Positions 51,922-61,010 are shown, numbered from the stretch's first letter. The stretch: DNA of 64,000 bases from Mangrovibacterium diazotrophicum (GCF_003610535.1 NZ_RAPN01000001.1:1785320-1849319); one strand, 5' to 3'. Numbers and translations are program-made. The notes: generated by a model not told the origin, from the letters alone.

Positions 51922-54472
51922 AACTCAAATTATCTTTTGCCTGATCGCCTGCTTCTTATCGGTGCAGGCATTTGCGCAGCAGAAGCAAGTAACCGTCAAC
52001 GCCAAACAACAATCGCTGAGTTCACTGTTGGAGGATATCGCTTCTAAAAACGACATTCAATTCGCTTTCGACGCCAATTATTTTTCACAAATCAAGGTTG
52101 ATCTAAAGGTTGAAAATCAAGACATCGCTGATTTCGTCAACCTCATTTGCGACAAATATCACCTGCTGTCGGAGACCATTGACGGCACCATCATTCTTTA
52201 TAAAAACCCGGCTCCACTCCTGGAACCCGTTGCAGAAATGATCAAAATATCGGGGGTTGTGCAGGATGAAACAACAGGCGAACCGCTGCTTTTCTGTCAT
52301 GTTGGCTTTGTCGATTCGGAAATGAAAGGAACGACAACGAACGAACTCGGGATTTTCACGGCGACCATTGAAAAACAAGCGCAACTCCAAATCGCGATCA
52401 GCCACCTCGGCTACCAGCGTTTGGATACCACGCTAAACCTGCAGACGGGTCAATTTTTCACCATCAAACTGCATCCGTTCTCTATTAATATTGAAGCCAT
52501 CCAGGTTTTTCAGCAAGAGAAAAACGTGATTGAAATGGGAAACCAATCCGAACGAATTGCCTTCAACCCGAAACAATCGGCTAATTTGCCGCGCGTTGAC
52601 GACAGCGACCTAATCAGCTCGCTGAGCCTGATTCCGGGTGTCAACTTTCTGGGCGGGCAAACTTCCGGGATTTCCATTCGCGGCAGCTCCCCGTCGGAAA
52701 ATATGGTCATGCTCGACGGAATTCCGGTGTTGGAAACGAGCCACTTGTTTGGCAACCTCAGTGTACTAAACTCAAAATACATATCGCAAGCATTTGTTTC
52801 GCGCGGTGCGTTTGACGCCACTTACGGTGAAAGAACTTCCGGAGTGGTTGAGTTGAAAGGGAAAAACAATTTTTACAAACCAAGCCTCGATCTTTCGGCC
52901 AATCTCCTGAATGTAAGTGGAACCGCCAATGTTCCGATCGGCAAAGTCGTTTCGGTAAGCGGATCATACCGCTTTTCGTACATCGACCGCTGGGAAAATT
53001 ACCTGTACAAACAAATACTCGAGCAAGGAAGCAGCGACGACGAATCCACCGTCTCGCCATTCATTCAATACGATGACGTGAATGTGAAAGTGGGTATCAA
53101 GCCGTCTGACAAACACGAGATCTCCTTCAACTTCTTGAACAGTTACGACCTGCAGGTCCGCGACTACCAGTTCAAGGACGGTTCCCGACTTTTCCGCTAC
53201 GAAGATGCCGTGAGCGAAAACCGTGGGATGAGTGCCAACTGGTTCTACCAAACAACTCCGAATTTCCAGCAACAAATTACCGCCGGCTACAACGACCTTA
53301 CCCGCGATGCCTACGCACACTCGGGCATGGGCCCCAACAGCCAGGGCAATGGTGGTAAAGATGAAAAAGATGAAGGCAATAACTACCTCGAGGAATTCTC
53401 TGCAAAATGGTCGGGCGAGCTGAAAACCGGGCGGTTTACGCACCAGGCCGGATTTGGAGCCAACATCAACCAGGTAACCTACGACTACCGCTCCGAAAGA
53501 TCAACCGGCAACAAGCTGACTGACTCGATCGTTTTCGACTCAGAAACGAATTTATACCATGTTTATCTGCAGGAAAAAATTACGCTGTTCGACAAGTTGG
53601 AGGCCCGTCTTGGTGTTCGTGGAAACTACTTTGACATAACACAAAAATTCTACCTGCAACCACGCTTCGGACTGCGATACGAGATTAATGACTATCTGGC
53701 TGTGCTTTACGCCGGTGGTATTTACAACCAGTTCCTGACGCGAATCCGGAAAGTAGATATCGATGGAAACAGCGATCTGGTCTGGTTTCTACCCGACGAA
53801 TCGGGCGAAGGAATCTTGAAAGCACAACAGCATGTTCTGGGACTTCAGTTCGATCAAAATGGCTGGGCCGTCAACGTGGAAGGATATTACAAAAAGACCG
53901 ATGGCCGCGTTAACCTGTTTGCCGAACAAACAGGCGGGCAACAAAAGTTGATTGAATACAACCAGCGAAACGGAAAATCCAACAACTTCGGAATGGATCT
54001 CCTGCTTCAATACAAACACGGAAAGTTCACACACATCCTGACTACCTCGGTTTCGAAATCAGAAGAGCAATTCGAAGTCTTCAATAATGGTGAAACTTAT
54101 CCGTCATTCGACGATCAGCGCGTACGGCTGCGCTGGACAGAAATGGCCAAAATAAAAGGATTTGTAATCGCTGCAAACCTGGTTTACAACAGTGGCAGTC
54201 CGTATCTGGTAACGGAATCCGGTTCGGGTAATTCGGAGTTCGATCGGTTACCCTATTTCATGCAGGCCGACATCTCATTCATCAAACGCTTCCAGTACAA
54301 ATTCTTCAATCTGAGTACAGGCATTTCATTAATGAATATTACCAACCGGGAAAACATTTTGGAAGTCGACTACTTCAACGTGTCAGATGCTACCGGCTCA
54401 TATTCAGTCAGAACAGACGTAACCGCCATGCGGTTTACACCGGTTTTTTTCCTCAATATCTTGCTTCAATAA
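51905..54472 (+). CDS. TonB-dependent receptor with STN signalling domain, UUG start
   Basis: Outer-membrane receptor of 855 residues: signal peptide (to about 25, LSVQAFAQ), STN signalling domain (about 26-105, QSLSSLLEDIASKNDIQFAF), carboxypeptidase-regulatory domain (about 117-195), plug (about 225-330, SIRGSSPSENMVMLDGIPVL) and barrel to the C terminus. The STN domain relays occupancy to the FecR protein. No SusD gene follows, so the cargo need not be a glycan. There is no ATG before residue 113: a stop at 51899-51901 blocks extension, so translation must begin at TTG 51905 or TTG 51908, inside the end of the FecR gene. Confidence 0.9.
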   Translation: MLKAIKTQIIFCLIACFLSVQAFAQQKQVTVNAKQQSLSSLLEDIASKNDIQFAFDANYFSQIKVDLKVENQDIADFVNLICDKYHLLSETIDGTIILYKNPAPLLEPVAEMIKISGVVQDETTGEPLLFCHVGFVDSEMKGTTTNELGIFTATIEKQAQLQIAISHLGYQRLDTTLNLQTGQFFTIKLHPFSINIEAIQVFQQEKNVIEMGNQSERIAFNPKQSANLPRVDDSDLISSLSLIPGVNFLGGQTSGISIRGSSPSENMVMLDGIPVLETSHLFGNLSVLNSKYISQAFVSRGAFDATYGERTSGVVELKGKNNFYKPSLDLSANLLNVSGTANVPIGKVVSVSGSYRFSYIDRWENYLYKQILEQGSSDDESTVSPFIQYDDVNVKVGIKPSDKHEISFNFLNSYDLQVRDYQFKDGSRLFRYEDAVSENRGMSANWFYQTTPNFQQQITAGYNDLTRDAYAHSGMGPNSQGNGGKDEKDEGNNYLEEFSAKWSGELKTGRFTHQAGFGANINQVTYDYRSERSTGNKLTDSIVFDSETNLYHVYLQEKITLFDKLEARLGVRGNYFDITQKFYLQPRFGLRYEINDYLAVLYAGGIYNQFLTRIRKVDIDGNSDLVWFLPDESGEGILKAQQHVLGLQFDQNGWAVNVEGYYKKTDGRVNLFAEQTGGQQKLIEYNQRNGKSNNFGMDLLLQYKHGKFTHILTTSVSKSEEQFEVFNNGETYPSFDDQRVRLRWTEMAKIKGFVIAANLVYNSGSPYLVTESGSGNSEFDRLPYFMQADISFIKRFQYKFFNLSTGISLMNITNRENILEVDYFNVSDATGSYSVRTDVTAMRFTPVFFLNILLQ

Positions 54473-54566
54473 CTTACTCCGAGAAAAAAAATGAAAAAAT
54501 TTCGATTTTAGGGGTAGGGTATTTCCCTTCGAAAGGATAATAGCTTCAGACAACGAAAAAAACGAC

Positions 54567-55466
54567 ATGTTTGAAGCAAGCAAAATAAGTCTATTCTCTG
54601 CCTTACTTGTTCTTCCGAATTCAGAAAACAGGATTGAACAAGTAATTCGTGCTTACAGCATTCCGGCACGAAAAGACAAACATGCTGCTTACAAAGAAAC
54701 TCTGAGAAAGATTGAAGAAGGTAAAAGACGACGGACTGAGCACGGAGCACTATTACTAAGTCCTGTTTATCGAATCGCAATTTCAACCGCTGCTTCTCTC
54801 ATCCTGATTTTCCTTCTTCAACTTCTTCTTTTTAGTCAGACGCGTTTCGAGAGTACTGGTCAGGCTGCATCTTTTCGCTTACCCGATCAATCAAGGGTCG
54901 TGCTAAGCGAAAACAGCTCGATCAGCTTTCCCAAATATAGATGGAATAGAAAAATAGAATTGCAGGGCGAAGCCTACTTCGAGGTAAAAAAGGGGAATAA
55001 GTTTATTGTAAAGACCGATGAAGGTAGTGTGAGCGTTCTGGGCACCCGTTTTCTGGTGACCGAAAAAGAAGACAACTTGCAAGTAAGTTGTTTCGAAGGA
55101 AAAGTTTTGTACGCAAACAAAAAGTTGGAAGAGGAAATTCCGGCAGGCTACTCTAAAGAGTTCAAAAAAGATGACTTGTTAACGACGCAACAAATACAGT
55201 CAGCCTACCCTACTTCCGCTCTTTTCTCGACAAATTATTCCGGCGAAAATTTACAGCAGGTTGTTTCCGACCTTGAAAATTTCTTCCAGGTAAAAATCCA
55301 ATTGCAAACCGCCGGTAGCCACTTTTTCAGTGGAAACCTGGAAACTGCCAATCTGGATTCAGCCTTGAAAATCATTAGCCGCTCATTAGACCTTCATTAC
55401 TCTTTCAAATCGAATGACGAAATCCTTTTAACAGAAAAACAGAAGAGTTATGAAAAGAAAAATTAA
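54567..55466 (+). CDS. FecR-like protein 2 (no paired sigma factor)
   Basis: Inner-membrane protein of 299 residues with a second FecR/DUF4974 architecture: cytoplasmic N-terminal segment (1-65), helix about 69-90, FecR domain (LQGEAYFEVKKGNKFIVKTD, VLGTRFLVTEKED) and DUF4974-like C terminus (NLQQVVSDLENFFQVKIQL, NLDSALKIISRSLDLHYSF). It is clearly related to the FecR at 51073 but diverged, and no second sigma gene is present. It may modulate the same sigma factor or read the adjacent lipoprotein. It overlaps the next gene by 17 bp. Confidence 0.85.
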   Translation: MFEASKISLFSALLVLPNSENRIEQVIRAYSIPARKDKHAAYKETLRKIEEGKRRRTEHGALLLSPVYRIAISTAASLILIFLLQLLLFSQTRFESTGQAASFRLPDQSRVVLSENSSISFPKYRWNRKIELQGEAYFEVKKGNKFIVKTDEGSVSVLGTRFLVTEKEDNLQVSCFEGKVLYANKKLEEEIPAGYSKEFKKDDLLTTQQIQSAYPTSALFSTNYSGENLQQVVSDLENFFQVKIQLQTAGSHFFSGNLETANLDSALKIISRSLDLHYSFKSNDEILLTEKQKSYEKKN

Positions 55467-56616
55467 ATCGGCCCTGGTATTATTAACTGCTATTACGTTA
55501 GGTATTTTCTCATCATGTACGAGTACCGACGACGGTATCTCAGGAAATGATTCAACAAAGGGAAGTTTGAAAATTTTACTGACCGACGCTCCATTCCCAA
55601 GTGATTTGGTTGCTGAAGTTAATGTGGTAATTGACGAAGTATCGATCAAAAAAGTAAACGACGATTCTTCGGAAGACGACGATTCCGGCTGGTCTGTCCT
55701 TTCATCAGAAGAAAGTTCCTTCAACTTGTTGGATCTGCAAAATGGCGCGGTAGCTGTCTTAGCCGACTTTGAAGAATTCCCGATTGGCACTTACAGCGAA
55801 ATCAGACTTCATATTGTTAGTGCAGAGGTTGTGCTGACTGAAGATGCCGGTGGCGAAACCTACGATCTCAAAATTCCCAGCGGCACCAGCAGCGGCCTGA
55901 AAGTAAAAATCGATGGCAATTTGGAAGTGCGCGGAGGGAACGCTGCGGCTCTAATCGTTGATTTTGACGTGGCTCAAAGCTTCCTGGTACAAGGAAACCC
56001 AACTAAAAACGGAAAAGAAATTACCGGATTCAAATTCAAACCGGTTATCCGCGCAACTGCTGAAGATATTAGCGGAACTGTGGAAGGCTACGTTTCCGTT
56101 CAGCAATTAACTGACGGCGTTGTGTCTGAAGTCCCCGGTGTTGGTATTCAGGTAACTGTTACCGACGGAACAAACACCTACATCGCCATTAGCAGCGACA
56201 ACGGCTACTACGCCATCATAGGTGTGCTGCCCGGCGAATATACTGTTTCAGCAACTGCTGATGGTTACAAAGATTTCTCAGCCACCACGAATGTTGAAAC
56301 AAACATGGTCGCTACAGCGAACGTTCTGCTCGAGCTGCCACTAGGAACTATTACAGGAACTGTTACAGATGTGAGCACAGCAGCATTGATTCAAGCTGCA
56401 GCAGTCGAAATCCTGAATGGAGAAAGCACTGTGATTGCAACAGCAACGACGAACGAAAATGGAGTTTACGCAGCAGGAAACATTCCAGTGGGAACCTATT
56501 CAGTTAAGTTCACAGCAACCGGCTACGATGTATTAACTGTTGCCGACGCGGTTGTTAGCGATGCGACGACAACAACTGTTGACGCCGCGTTGACCGCAAC
56601 TGTTGTATCTGAATAA
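55450..56616 (+). CDS. DUF4382 surface lipoprotein with two carboxypeptidase-like repeats
   Basis: Lipoprotein of 388 residues. Signal MKRKIKSALVLLTAITLGIF with lipid Cys23 in FSSCTSTDDG; the acidic run after Cys suggests surface export. Residues about 38-190 are DUF4382 (GSLKILLTDAPFPSDLVAEV, NLLDLQNGAVAVLADFEEFP). Two beta-sandwich repeats follow (about 205-290 and 297-385), each with the pattern NGYYAIIGVLPGEYTVSATA or NGVYAAGNIPVGTYSVKFTA. It is very poor in Cys and Trp. The coupling to the FecR-2 gene suggests that the two work together. The second 34-bp repeat follows 42 bp after the stop. Confidence 0.85.
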   Translation: MKRKIKSALVLLTAITLGIFSSCTSTDDGISGNDSTKGSLKILLTDAPFPSDLVAEVNVVIDEVSIKKVNDDSSEDDDSGWSVLSSEESSFNLLDLQNGAVAVLADFEEFPIGTYSEIRLHIVSAEVVLTEDAGGETYDLKIPSGTSSGLKVKIDGNLEVRGGNAAALIVDFDVAQSFLVQGNPTKNGKEITGFKFKPVIRATAEDISGTVEGYVSVQQLTDGVVSEVPGVGIQVTVTDGTNTYIAISSDNGYYAIIGVLPGEYTVSATADGYKDFSATTNVETNMVATANVLLELPLGTITGTVTDVSTAALIQAAAVEILNGESTVIATATTNENGVYAAGNIPVGTYSVKFTATGYDVLTVADAVVSDATTTTVDAALTATVVSE

Positions 56617-56658
56617 AAAGAGGAACCAAGTTTCCTCGCCTAAGTTTTGAATTACCGT

Positions 56659-56692
56659 ATTTACATACGTGTAAATATATTTCTAAAAGCAA
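56659..56692 (+). repeat. 34-bp direct repeat, right copy
   Basis: Identical to 50342-50375 over all 34 positions, same orientation. Two bases later the shared AGAGGTATC block begins the hairpin at 56697. Confidence 0.9.
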
Positions 56693-56696
56693 ATAG

Positions 56697-56725
56697 AGGT
56701 ATCCTGTGGTGGGATACCTTTTTTC
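56697..56725 (+). terminator. hairpin after the right 34-bp repeat
   Basis: 8-bp stem AGGTATCC / GGATACCT, 7-nt loop, followed by TTTTTCG. A good Rho-independent terminator for the DUF4382 transcript. Confidence 0.85.
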
Positions 56726-56739
56726 GTTGTCACTAAAAC

Positions 56740-56770
56740 AAAAAAATCGCTGGCTATAAAGCCAACGATT
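56740..56770 (-). terminator. terminator of the outer-membrane protein gene
   Basis: Read on the minus strand: AATCGTTGGC / GCCAGCGATT with loop TTTATA, followed by a run of T. One mismatch in the stem. It ends the gene at 56802-57434. Confidence 0.8.
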
Positions 56771-56801
56771 ATTCTAACCCATGTTCATGTCTTCCTCCGG
56801 T

Positions 56802-57434
56802 TTAAAAATACCATTCAACTCCGAGACGGGTTGAAAAACGCTTCATATTCGAATCGTTGCCATCATACAACTTTTTAAAGTAGAGCGTGTATTCCGGTGA
56901 AAGTGTCAATCCCAAATGCTTGTTTATATTGTATTTTAAAATCGCAGCAGTTGCAAAACCACTCATATTTTCGGAATAAGCTGATGAAACGTAGCTCCCG
57001 TCAGAAACTGATCCATCTGTCTTTTGTGTTTCCTGATCTGAATCAGAGATGTACTCCAATTTCAAACCGGGCGACAAGAACAGTTCAAACTTGTTCTTCG
57101 TCCAAACCCGAAAATCAAAGTAGGGGCTGATGCTGAAATAGTCCAGAGTCATGGTAGTGTTTAACAAATCGGCTCCAGAATAGGACTGTCCGTAGCTGTA
57201 CTGTCCAAATCTCGACTCAACCCGAAAACGTACAACATCCGAGAATTTCATCCCAACTGACGCACCCAAACTGTATTCCATACCGTCGTGCTCATAAATA
57301 TCATAATTGTTGTAATTATAATACTTATCGGTTGTGTAGTCCCAACCGCCATTCAGGTTAACGAAGAAACGGGATTGCGAAAATCCTACAAAGGGAATAA
57401 CAGAAATAGCAAGTAAAATCAAATACTTTTTCAT
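56802..57434 (-). CDS. outer-membrane beta-barrel protein
   Basis: Exported protein of 210 residues: signal peptide (to about residue 19, VIPFVGFSQ) and alternating amphipathic strands ending in the aromatic-rich STRLGVEWYF, as in small eight-stranded outer-membrane barrels. Loops are rich in Tyr, Asn and Asp. Function unknown; such barrels may be structural or adhesive. It lies convergent to the DUF4382 gene with separate terminators, so it is probably not part of that locus. Confidence 0.78.
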   Translation of the reverse strand: MKKYLILLAISVIPFVGFSQSRFFVNLNGGWDYTTDKYYNYNNYDIYEHDGMEYSLGASVGMKFSDVVRFRVESRFGQYSYGQSYSGADLLNTTMTLDYFSISPYFDFRVWTKNKFELFLSPGLKLEYISDSDQETQKTDGSVSDGSYVSSAYSENMSGFATAAILKYNINKHLGLTLSPEYTLYFKKLYDGNDSNMKRFSTRLGVEWYF

Positions 57435-57630
57435 GGTAGTTCTAATAGTTATTTGTCTTAAAAAATAATCCGTGTCAAAGTTGAATAGGAACTACCAAAA
57501 CTTCAAACCAAACCGATCGAATCAGAGATTTTACCGACGTTTAGCCAAATTTTGGGGAATCCACAGGCCACCTCTCCACAATGATTATTCCAATATTCCC
57601 AAACAAAGTCTCGTCACCCTACTTTATAAA

Positions 57631-57661
57631 TTGTCTATTTCCGATTTTCGTCCTACTTTTG
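57631..57661 (+). promoter_or_regulatory. mnmA promoter, TTG-N20-TACTTTTG
   Basis: TTG at 57631-57633 and TACTTTTG at 57654-57661 with a 20-bp spacer: a full match to the Bacteroidota housekeeping promoter. The predicted leader to the ATG at 57746 is about 80 nt. The rest of the 311-bp spacer (57435-57745) shows no gene. Confidence 0.8.
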
Positions 57662-57745
57662 CGCTCAATTTACTGATAGCAAGAATGTAATCAATTCGGG
57701 CAAAAAGTAAGTTTTTTTTCACTGTTGAAATTTGGAATTTGAAAT

Positions 57746-58924
57746 ATGAAAAGGGTCGTTATTGGTTTATCGGGGGGAGTTGATTCGAGTGTGGCAGCGT
57801 ATCTGCTAAAACAACAGGGTTACGAGGTTATCGCATTATTTATGATTAACTGGCACGATCGTACCGGCACGCTTACCGGGCAGTGTACCTGGGAAGATGA
57901 TGCGTTGATTGCGGAGATGGTTGCAAAAAAACTGGATATGCCTTTTCACATTGTCGACCTGAGCACACACTATAAAAAGCGGGTCGTTGACTACATGTTC
58001 GACGAATACAGCAAAGGGCGGACGCCAAACCCGGATGTACTGTGTAACCGTGAGATCAAGTTCGATATTTTTATGGACGAGTGTCTGAAACACGGCGCCG
58101 ACTTTGTTGCTACGGGACATTACTGCCAAAAAAGCGAATTCGAAAAAGACGGAAAAATGATTTACCAGCTTCGCGCCGGTGCCGACAACAATAAAGATCA
58201 AAGCTATTTTCTTTGTCAATTGAATCAAGACCAGTTAAGCAAAGCGCTATTCCCAATTGGCCATTTGGACAAACCCGAAGTTCGTCGCATTGCCGCTGAG
58301 CAACAATTACCCACTGCCACCCGCAAGGATTCGCAAGGAATTTGTTTTGTCGGAAAAGTTGACTTGCCGACTTTTCTTCAGCAACAGCTGGAACCGAAAA
58401 CCGGCAACGTCATTGAAATACCGACCGAATTCATCGCCAAGAAAAAACAGGTAGAACGCACACCCGAGAATTTCCGGAAATTGTGTTTCGCTTACCCGTA
58501 CAAACCTTGGAACGGCAAAATCATTGGCGAACACGGAGGCGCCCATTTCTATACCGTCGGCCAACGTAAAGGGCTGAATATTGGCGGGCACAACGAGCCG
58601 CTTTTCGTCATCGGAACCGATGTGAAACGCAATATCATTTATGTAGGTGAAGGCTCCGAACATCCTGGATTGTATCGTCCTGGACTATTTATTTCCAACG
58701 AAGAAATTCACTGGATCAGAACCGATATCGCCATGGAAGTTGGTGAAACGCGTCAATACGATGTTCGGATCCGTTATCGCCAACCGCTGGAAAAGGCAAC
58801 ACTCTACCGCCATGAGGATGGAATTTACATGTTGTTCGACGACGAGCAGCGCGGGATTACCTCCGGCCAATTCGCTGCCTGGTACGAGGGCGACGAGTTA
58901 ATCGGCTCCGGCGTGATCGCCTGA
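57746..58924 (+). CDS. mnmA: tRNA-specific 2-thiouridylase MnmA
   Basis: Cytoplasmic enzyme of 392 residues that thiolates U34 of tRNA-Lys, -Glu and -Gln. The ATP pyrophosphatase loop SGGVDSS is at residues 9-15. The two catalytic cysteines are Cys100 ([13 protein letters not shown]) and Cys200 ([11 protein letters not shown]), the expected pair. The C-terminal half has the family's [19 protein letters not shown] and VRIRYRQP barrel segments. Single gene under a clear promoter. Confidence 0.95.
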   Translation: MKRVVIGLSGGVDSSVAAYLLKQQGYEVIALFMINWHDRTGTLTGQCTWEDDALIAEMVAKKLDMPFHIVDLSTHYKKRVVDYMFDEYSKGRTPNPDVLCNREIKFDIFMDECLKHGADFVATGHYCQKSEFEKDGKMIYQLRAGADNNKDQSYFLCQLNQDQLSKALFPIGHLDKPEVRRIAAEQQLPTATRKDSQGICFVGKVDLPTFLQQQLEPKTGNVIEIPTEFIAKKKQVERTPENFRKLCFAYPYKPWNGKIIGEHGGAHFYTVGQRKGLNIGGHNEPLFVIGTDVKRNIIYVGEGSEHPGLYRPGLFISNEEIHWIRTDIAMEVGETRQYDVRIRYRQPLEKATLYRHEDGIYMLFDDEQRGITSGQFAAWYEGDELIGSGVIA

Positions 58925-58977
58925 TTTGATGGCTAAACCAAGCGATTATTTGGCGAACACTATTCAACTAAAAATTG

Positions 58978-58985
58978 TACCTTTG
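58978..58985 (+). promoter_or_regulatory. -7 promoter box of the yicC operon
   Basis: TACCTTTG fits TAnnTTTG, 23 bp before the ATG at 59009. A TTTG at 58949-58952 is 25 bp upstream, longer than the usual 19-21. Confidence 0.5.
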
Positions 58986-59008
58986 GGCACCTTTAAATAA
59001 ATACACAC

Positions 59009-59884
59009 ATGATCAAATCGATGACCGGCTATGGTAAAGCCGAATTTGAAAGCGGAAATAAGAAGATTACACTGGAGTTGAAATCACTGAACAGTAAACA
59101 ACTGGATATCAACTCGCGTCTGCCAATGCTTTATCGCGAAAAAGATTTGATCATTCGGAAAGAGATTTCTGAAAAACTGATTCGCGGTAAGGTCGACTTT
59201 TCGCTATTCCTCGAAAACCTCGGAACAGAAAGTAATTCGGCGATCAACGAGTCAATTGTTACCGCGTATTTCAATCAACTGAGCGCGCTTCAAACAAAGC
59301 TTGGTCTTCCGGTTTCGGAGCAAATCATGCAAAACGTGATGCGTTTGCCCGATACGGTTAAGACAGTTTATGAGGAACTGGATGAAAACGAATGGCTGAT
59401 TATTTTCGCAAACATTCAGAAAGTGATTGCCACTCTTGAGGAATTCCGTGTTCAGGAAGGTGCTGCCTTAGAAAAAGACATCCGCTCGAACATCTCCGAT
59501 ATTCAGCAATTGCTGAGCCAAATTGAGCCTTTCGAAAAGCAACGCATCGAAAATGTAAAAGCTAAAATTCAGGATGGCTTGAACGAGATTACCTTGAACG
59601 GCAATATGGATAAAAACCGTTTCGAGCAAGAGCTGATCTATTACCTGGAGAAACTGGATATCAACGAAGAAAAAGTGCGTTTGACCAACCACTGTGAATA
59701 CTTCCTGGAAACACTGGATAACACGCAGGATGTTGGTAAAAAACTGGGCTTCATTGCACAGGAGATCGGACGCGAGATCAATACCATTGGTAGCAAAGCC
59801 AACGAAAGCAACATTCAGCGCTTAGTCGTTCAAATGAAAGACGCACTGGAGCGAATCAAAGAACAGCTGTTGAACGTATTGTAG
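59009..59884 (+). CDS. yicC: YicC family protein (putative endoribonuclease)
   Basis: Cytoplasmic protein of 291 residues of the YicC/YloC family, linked to RNA turnover. Signatures: MIKSMTGYGKAEFE at the N terminus, LKSLNSKQLDINSRLP, the central coiled region and the C-terminal GKKLGFIAQEIGREINTIGSKANESNIQ (quoted here in parts: GKKLGFIAQEIGREINTIGS), which contains the catalytic segment of the family. In many bacteria it lies directly upstream of gmk; here an inserted gene separates the two. Confidence 0.92.
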   Translation: MIKSMTGYGKAEFESGNKKITLELKSLNSKQLDINSRLPMLYREKDLIIRKEISEKLIRGKVDFSLFLENLGTESNSAINESIVTAYFNQLSALQTKLGLPVSEQIMQNVMRLPDTVKTVYEELDENEWLIIFANIQKVIATLEEFRVQEGAALEKDIRSNISDIQQLLSQIEPFEKQRIENVKAKIQDGLNEITLNGNMDKNRFEQELIYYLEKLDINEEKVRLTNHCEYFLETLDNTQDVGKKLGFIAQEIGREINTIGSKANESNIQRLVVQMKDALERIKEQLLNVL

Positions 59885-59903
59885 AAGATAAAGTGAGAAA
59901 GCA

Positions 59904-59920
59904 AAAGTCAAAAGTCAAAA
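59904..59920 (+). repeat. left inverted repeat flanking the four-helix-bundle gene
   Basis: AAAGTCAAAAGTCAAAA, exact inverted copy of 60305-60321. It lies 20 bp after the yicC stop and 17 bp before the next start. Confidence 0.8.
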
Positions 59921-59936
59921 AAACAAAAATCGACCT

Positions 59937-60293
59937 ATGGAAAGAGATTTGATGGAAAGGCTTTTCAATTTTGCTGTTCATGTAATCAAATTTTTGCGCG
60001 AAATTCCTTCAAATCAAGAAAATCGAGTTATTCGCTACCAACTGACGAAATCAGCTACTTCATCAGGAGCCAACTACGAAGAATCGCAAGCTGGCAGCTC
60101 TAAAGCGGACTTTATTTTCAAGGTTGAGATTTGCTTAAAGGAAATGCGCGAAAGCAACTATTGGTTACGAATTATTAAAGCTACTCACTTAGCCAGCGAA
60201 ATTCCGTCAGCGGAATTGGAATTTTTGGTAAATGAATCTGAAGAATTAAAGAAGATATTGGCCTCAATCGTAAAGAAATCAAAAGCCCAATGA
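59937..60293 (+). CDS. four-helix-bundle protein (23S rRNA IVP-like)
   Basis: Small protein of 118 residues with four amphipathic helices, similar to the intervening-sequence-protein family: LFNFAVHVIKFLREIPSNQE, RVIRYQLTKSATSSGANYEE, then SGSSKADFIFKVEICLKEMR-like AGSSKADFIFKVEICLKEMR and LEFLVNESEELKKILASIVK. The SxGANxEE phrase is the family hallmark. Function is unknown; some relatives sit in rRNA intervening sequences and others appear as scattered single genes. It interrupts the normal yicC-gmk order and is framed by 17-bp inverted repeats. Confidence 0.88.
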   Translation: MERDLMERLFNFAVHVIKFLREIPSNQENRVIRYQLTKSATSSGANYEESQAGSSKADFIFKVEICLKEMRESNYWLRIIKATHLASEIPSAELEFLVNESEELKKILASIVKKSKAQ

Positions 60294-60304
60294 GCGCCTC
60301 TCAC

Positions 60305-60321
60305 TTTTGACTTTTGACTTT
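60305..60321 (+). repeat. right inverted repeat flanking the four-helix-bundle gene
   Basis: TTTTGACTTTTGACTTT, exact inverted copy of 59904-59920. A further CTTTTGACTTT follows at 60324-60334, directly before the gmk start. Confidence 0.8.
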
Positions 60322-60338
60322 ACACTTTTGACTTTATT

Positions 60339-60908
60339 ATGCAAAAAGGTAAGCTAATCATATTTTCAGCTCCGTCGGGGGCAGGCAAAACAACCATCGT
60401 CAAGCATTTATTACAGCAGGATTTCGGACTGGAATTTTCGATTTCGGCAACCAGCCGTGCTCCCAGACATACCGAGACACATGGTGTTGACTACTATTTT
60501 CTGAGTCCTGACGAGTTTCAACAAAAAGTGCAGGCCGACGAATTCCTGGAATGGGAAGAAGTTTACAAAGGCACTTGCTACGGAACATTGAAAGCTGAAG
60601 TGGAACGAATCCGCAACAAAGGCAAGCACGTTGTGTTTGACGTGGATGTGGTTGGTGGTGTGAATATCAAAAAATATTACGGCAACGAGGCTTTGGCTGT
60701 TTTTGTGCAACCTCCTTCCATCGAAGAACTTCGTAAACGCTTGGTCGGCCGTTCAACCGATGCGCCGGAAGTGATTGAAAAACGCGTGGCAAAAGCTGAA
60801 TATGAATTGACTTTCGCCCCGCAATTCGATGTCGTTTTGGTCAGCGAAGAGTTACCTGTCACCTTGGCCAATGCCGACAAACTGGTAACTGATTTCATCC
60901 GCCAATAA
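60339..60908 (+). CDS. gmk: guanylate kinase
   Basis: Essential cytoplasmic enzyme of 189 residues that phosphorylates GMP to GDP with ATP. The P-loop is APSGAGKTTIV (about 9-19), followed by the GMP-binding region ISATSRAPRHTETHGVDYYF, the EWEEVYKGTCYGT lid-side loop and DVDVVGGVNIKKYYG. Length is that of standard guanylate kinases. It lies 17 bp after the right inverted repeat and upstream of nadD. Confidence 0.95.
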   Translation: MQKGKLIIFSAPSGAGKTTIVKHLLQQDFGLEFSISATSRAPRHTETHGVDYYFLSPDEFQQKVQADEFLEWEEVYKGTCYGTLKAEVERIRNKGKHVVFDVDVVGGVNIKKYYGNEALAVFVQPPSIEELRKRLVGRSTDAPEVIEKRVAKAEYELTFAPQFDVVLVSEELPVTLANADKLVTDFIRQ

Positions 60909-61010
60909 ACGTTTTCGGGGCAAACACAGTTCCTCTGGAATTAAAAAACTTAAACCAAAACTGCATTTCATCGTTTTGAAATTGAACAACTAAATTTTGA
61001 AATCGCAACC

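Noticed and set aside
50342-56692. CRISPR-like repeats
   Set aside because: Only two copies 6.3 kb apart, no spacers and no cas genes.
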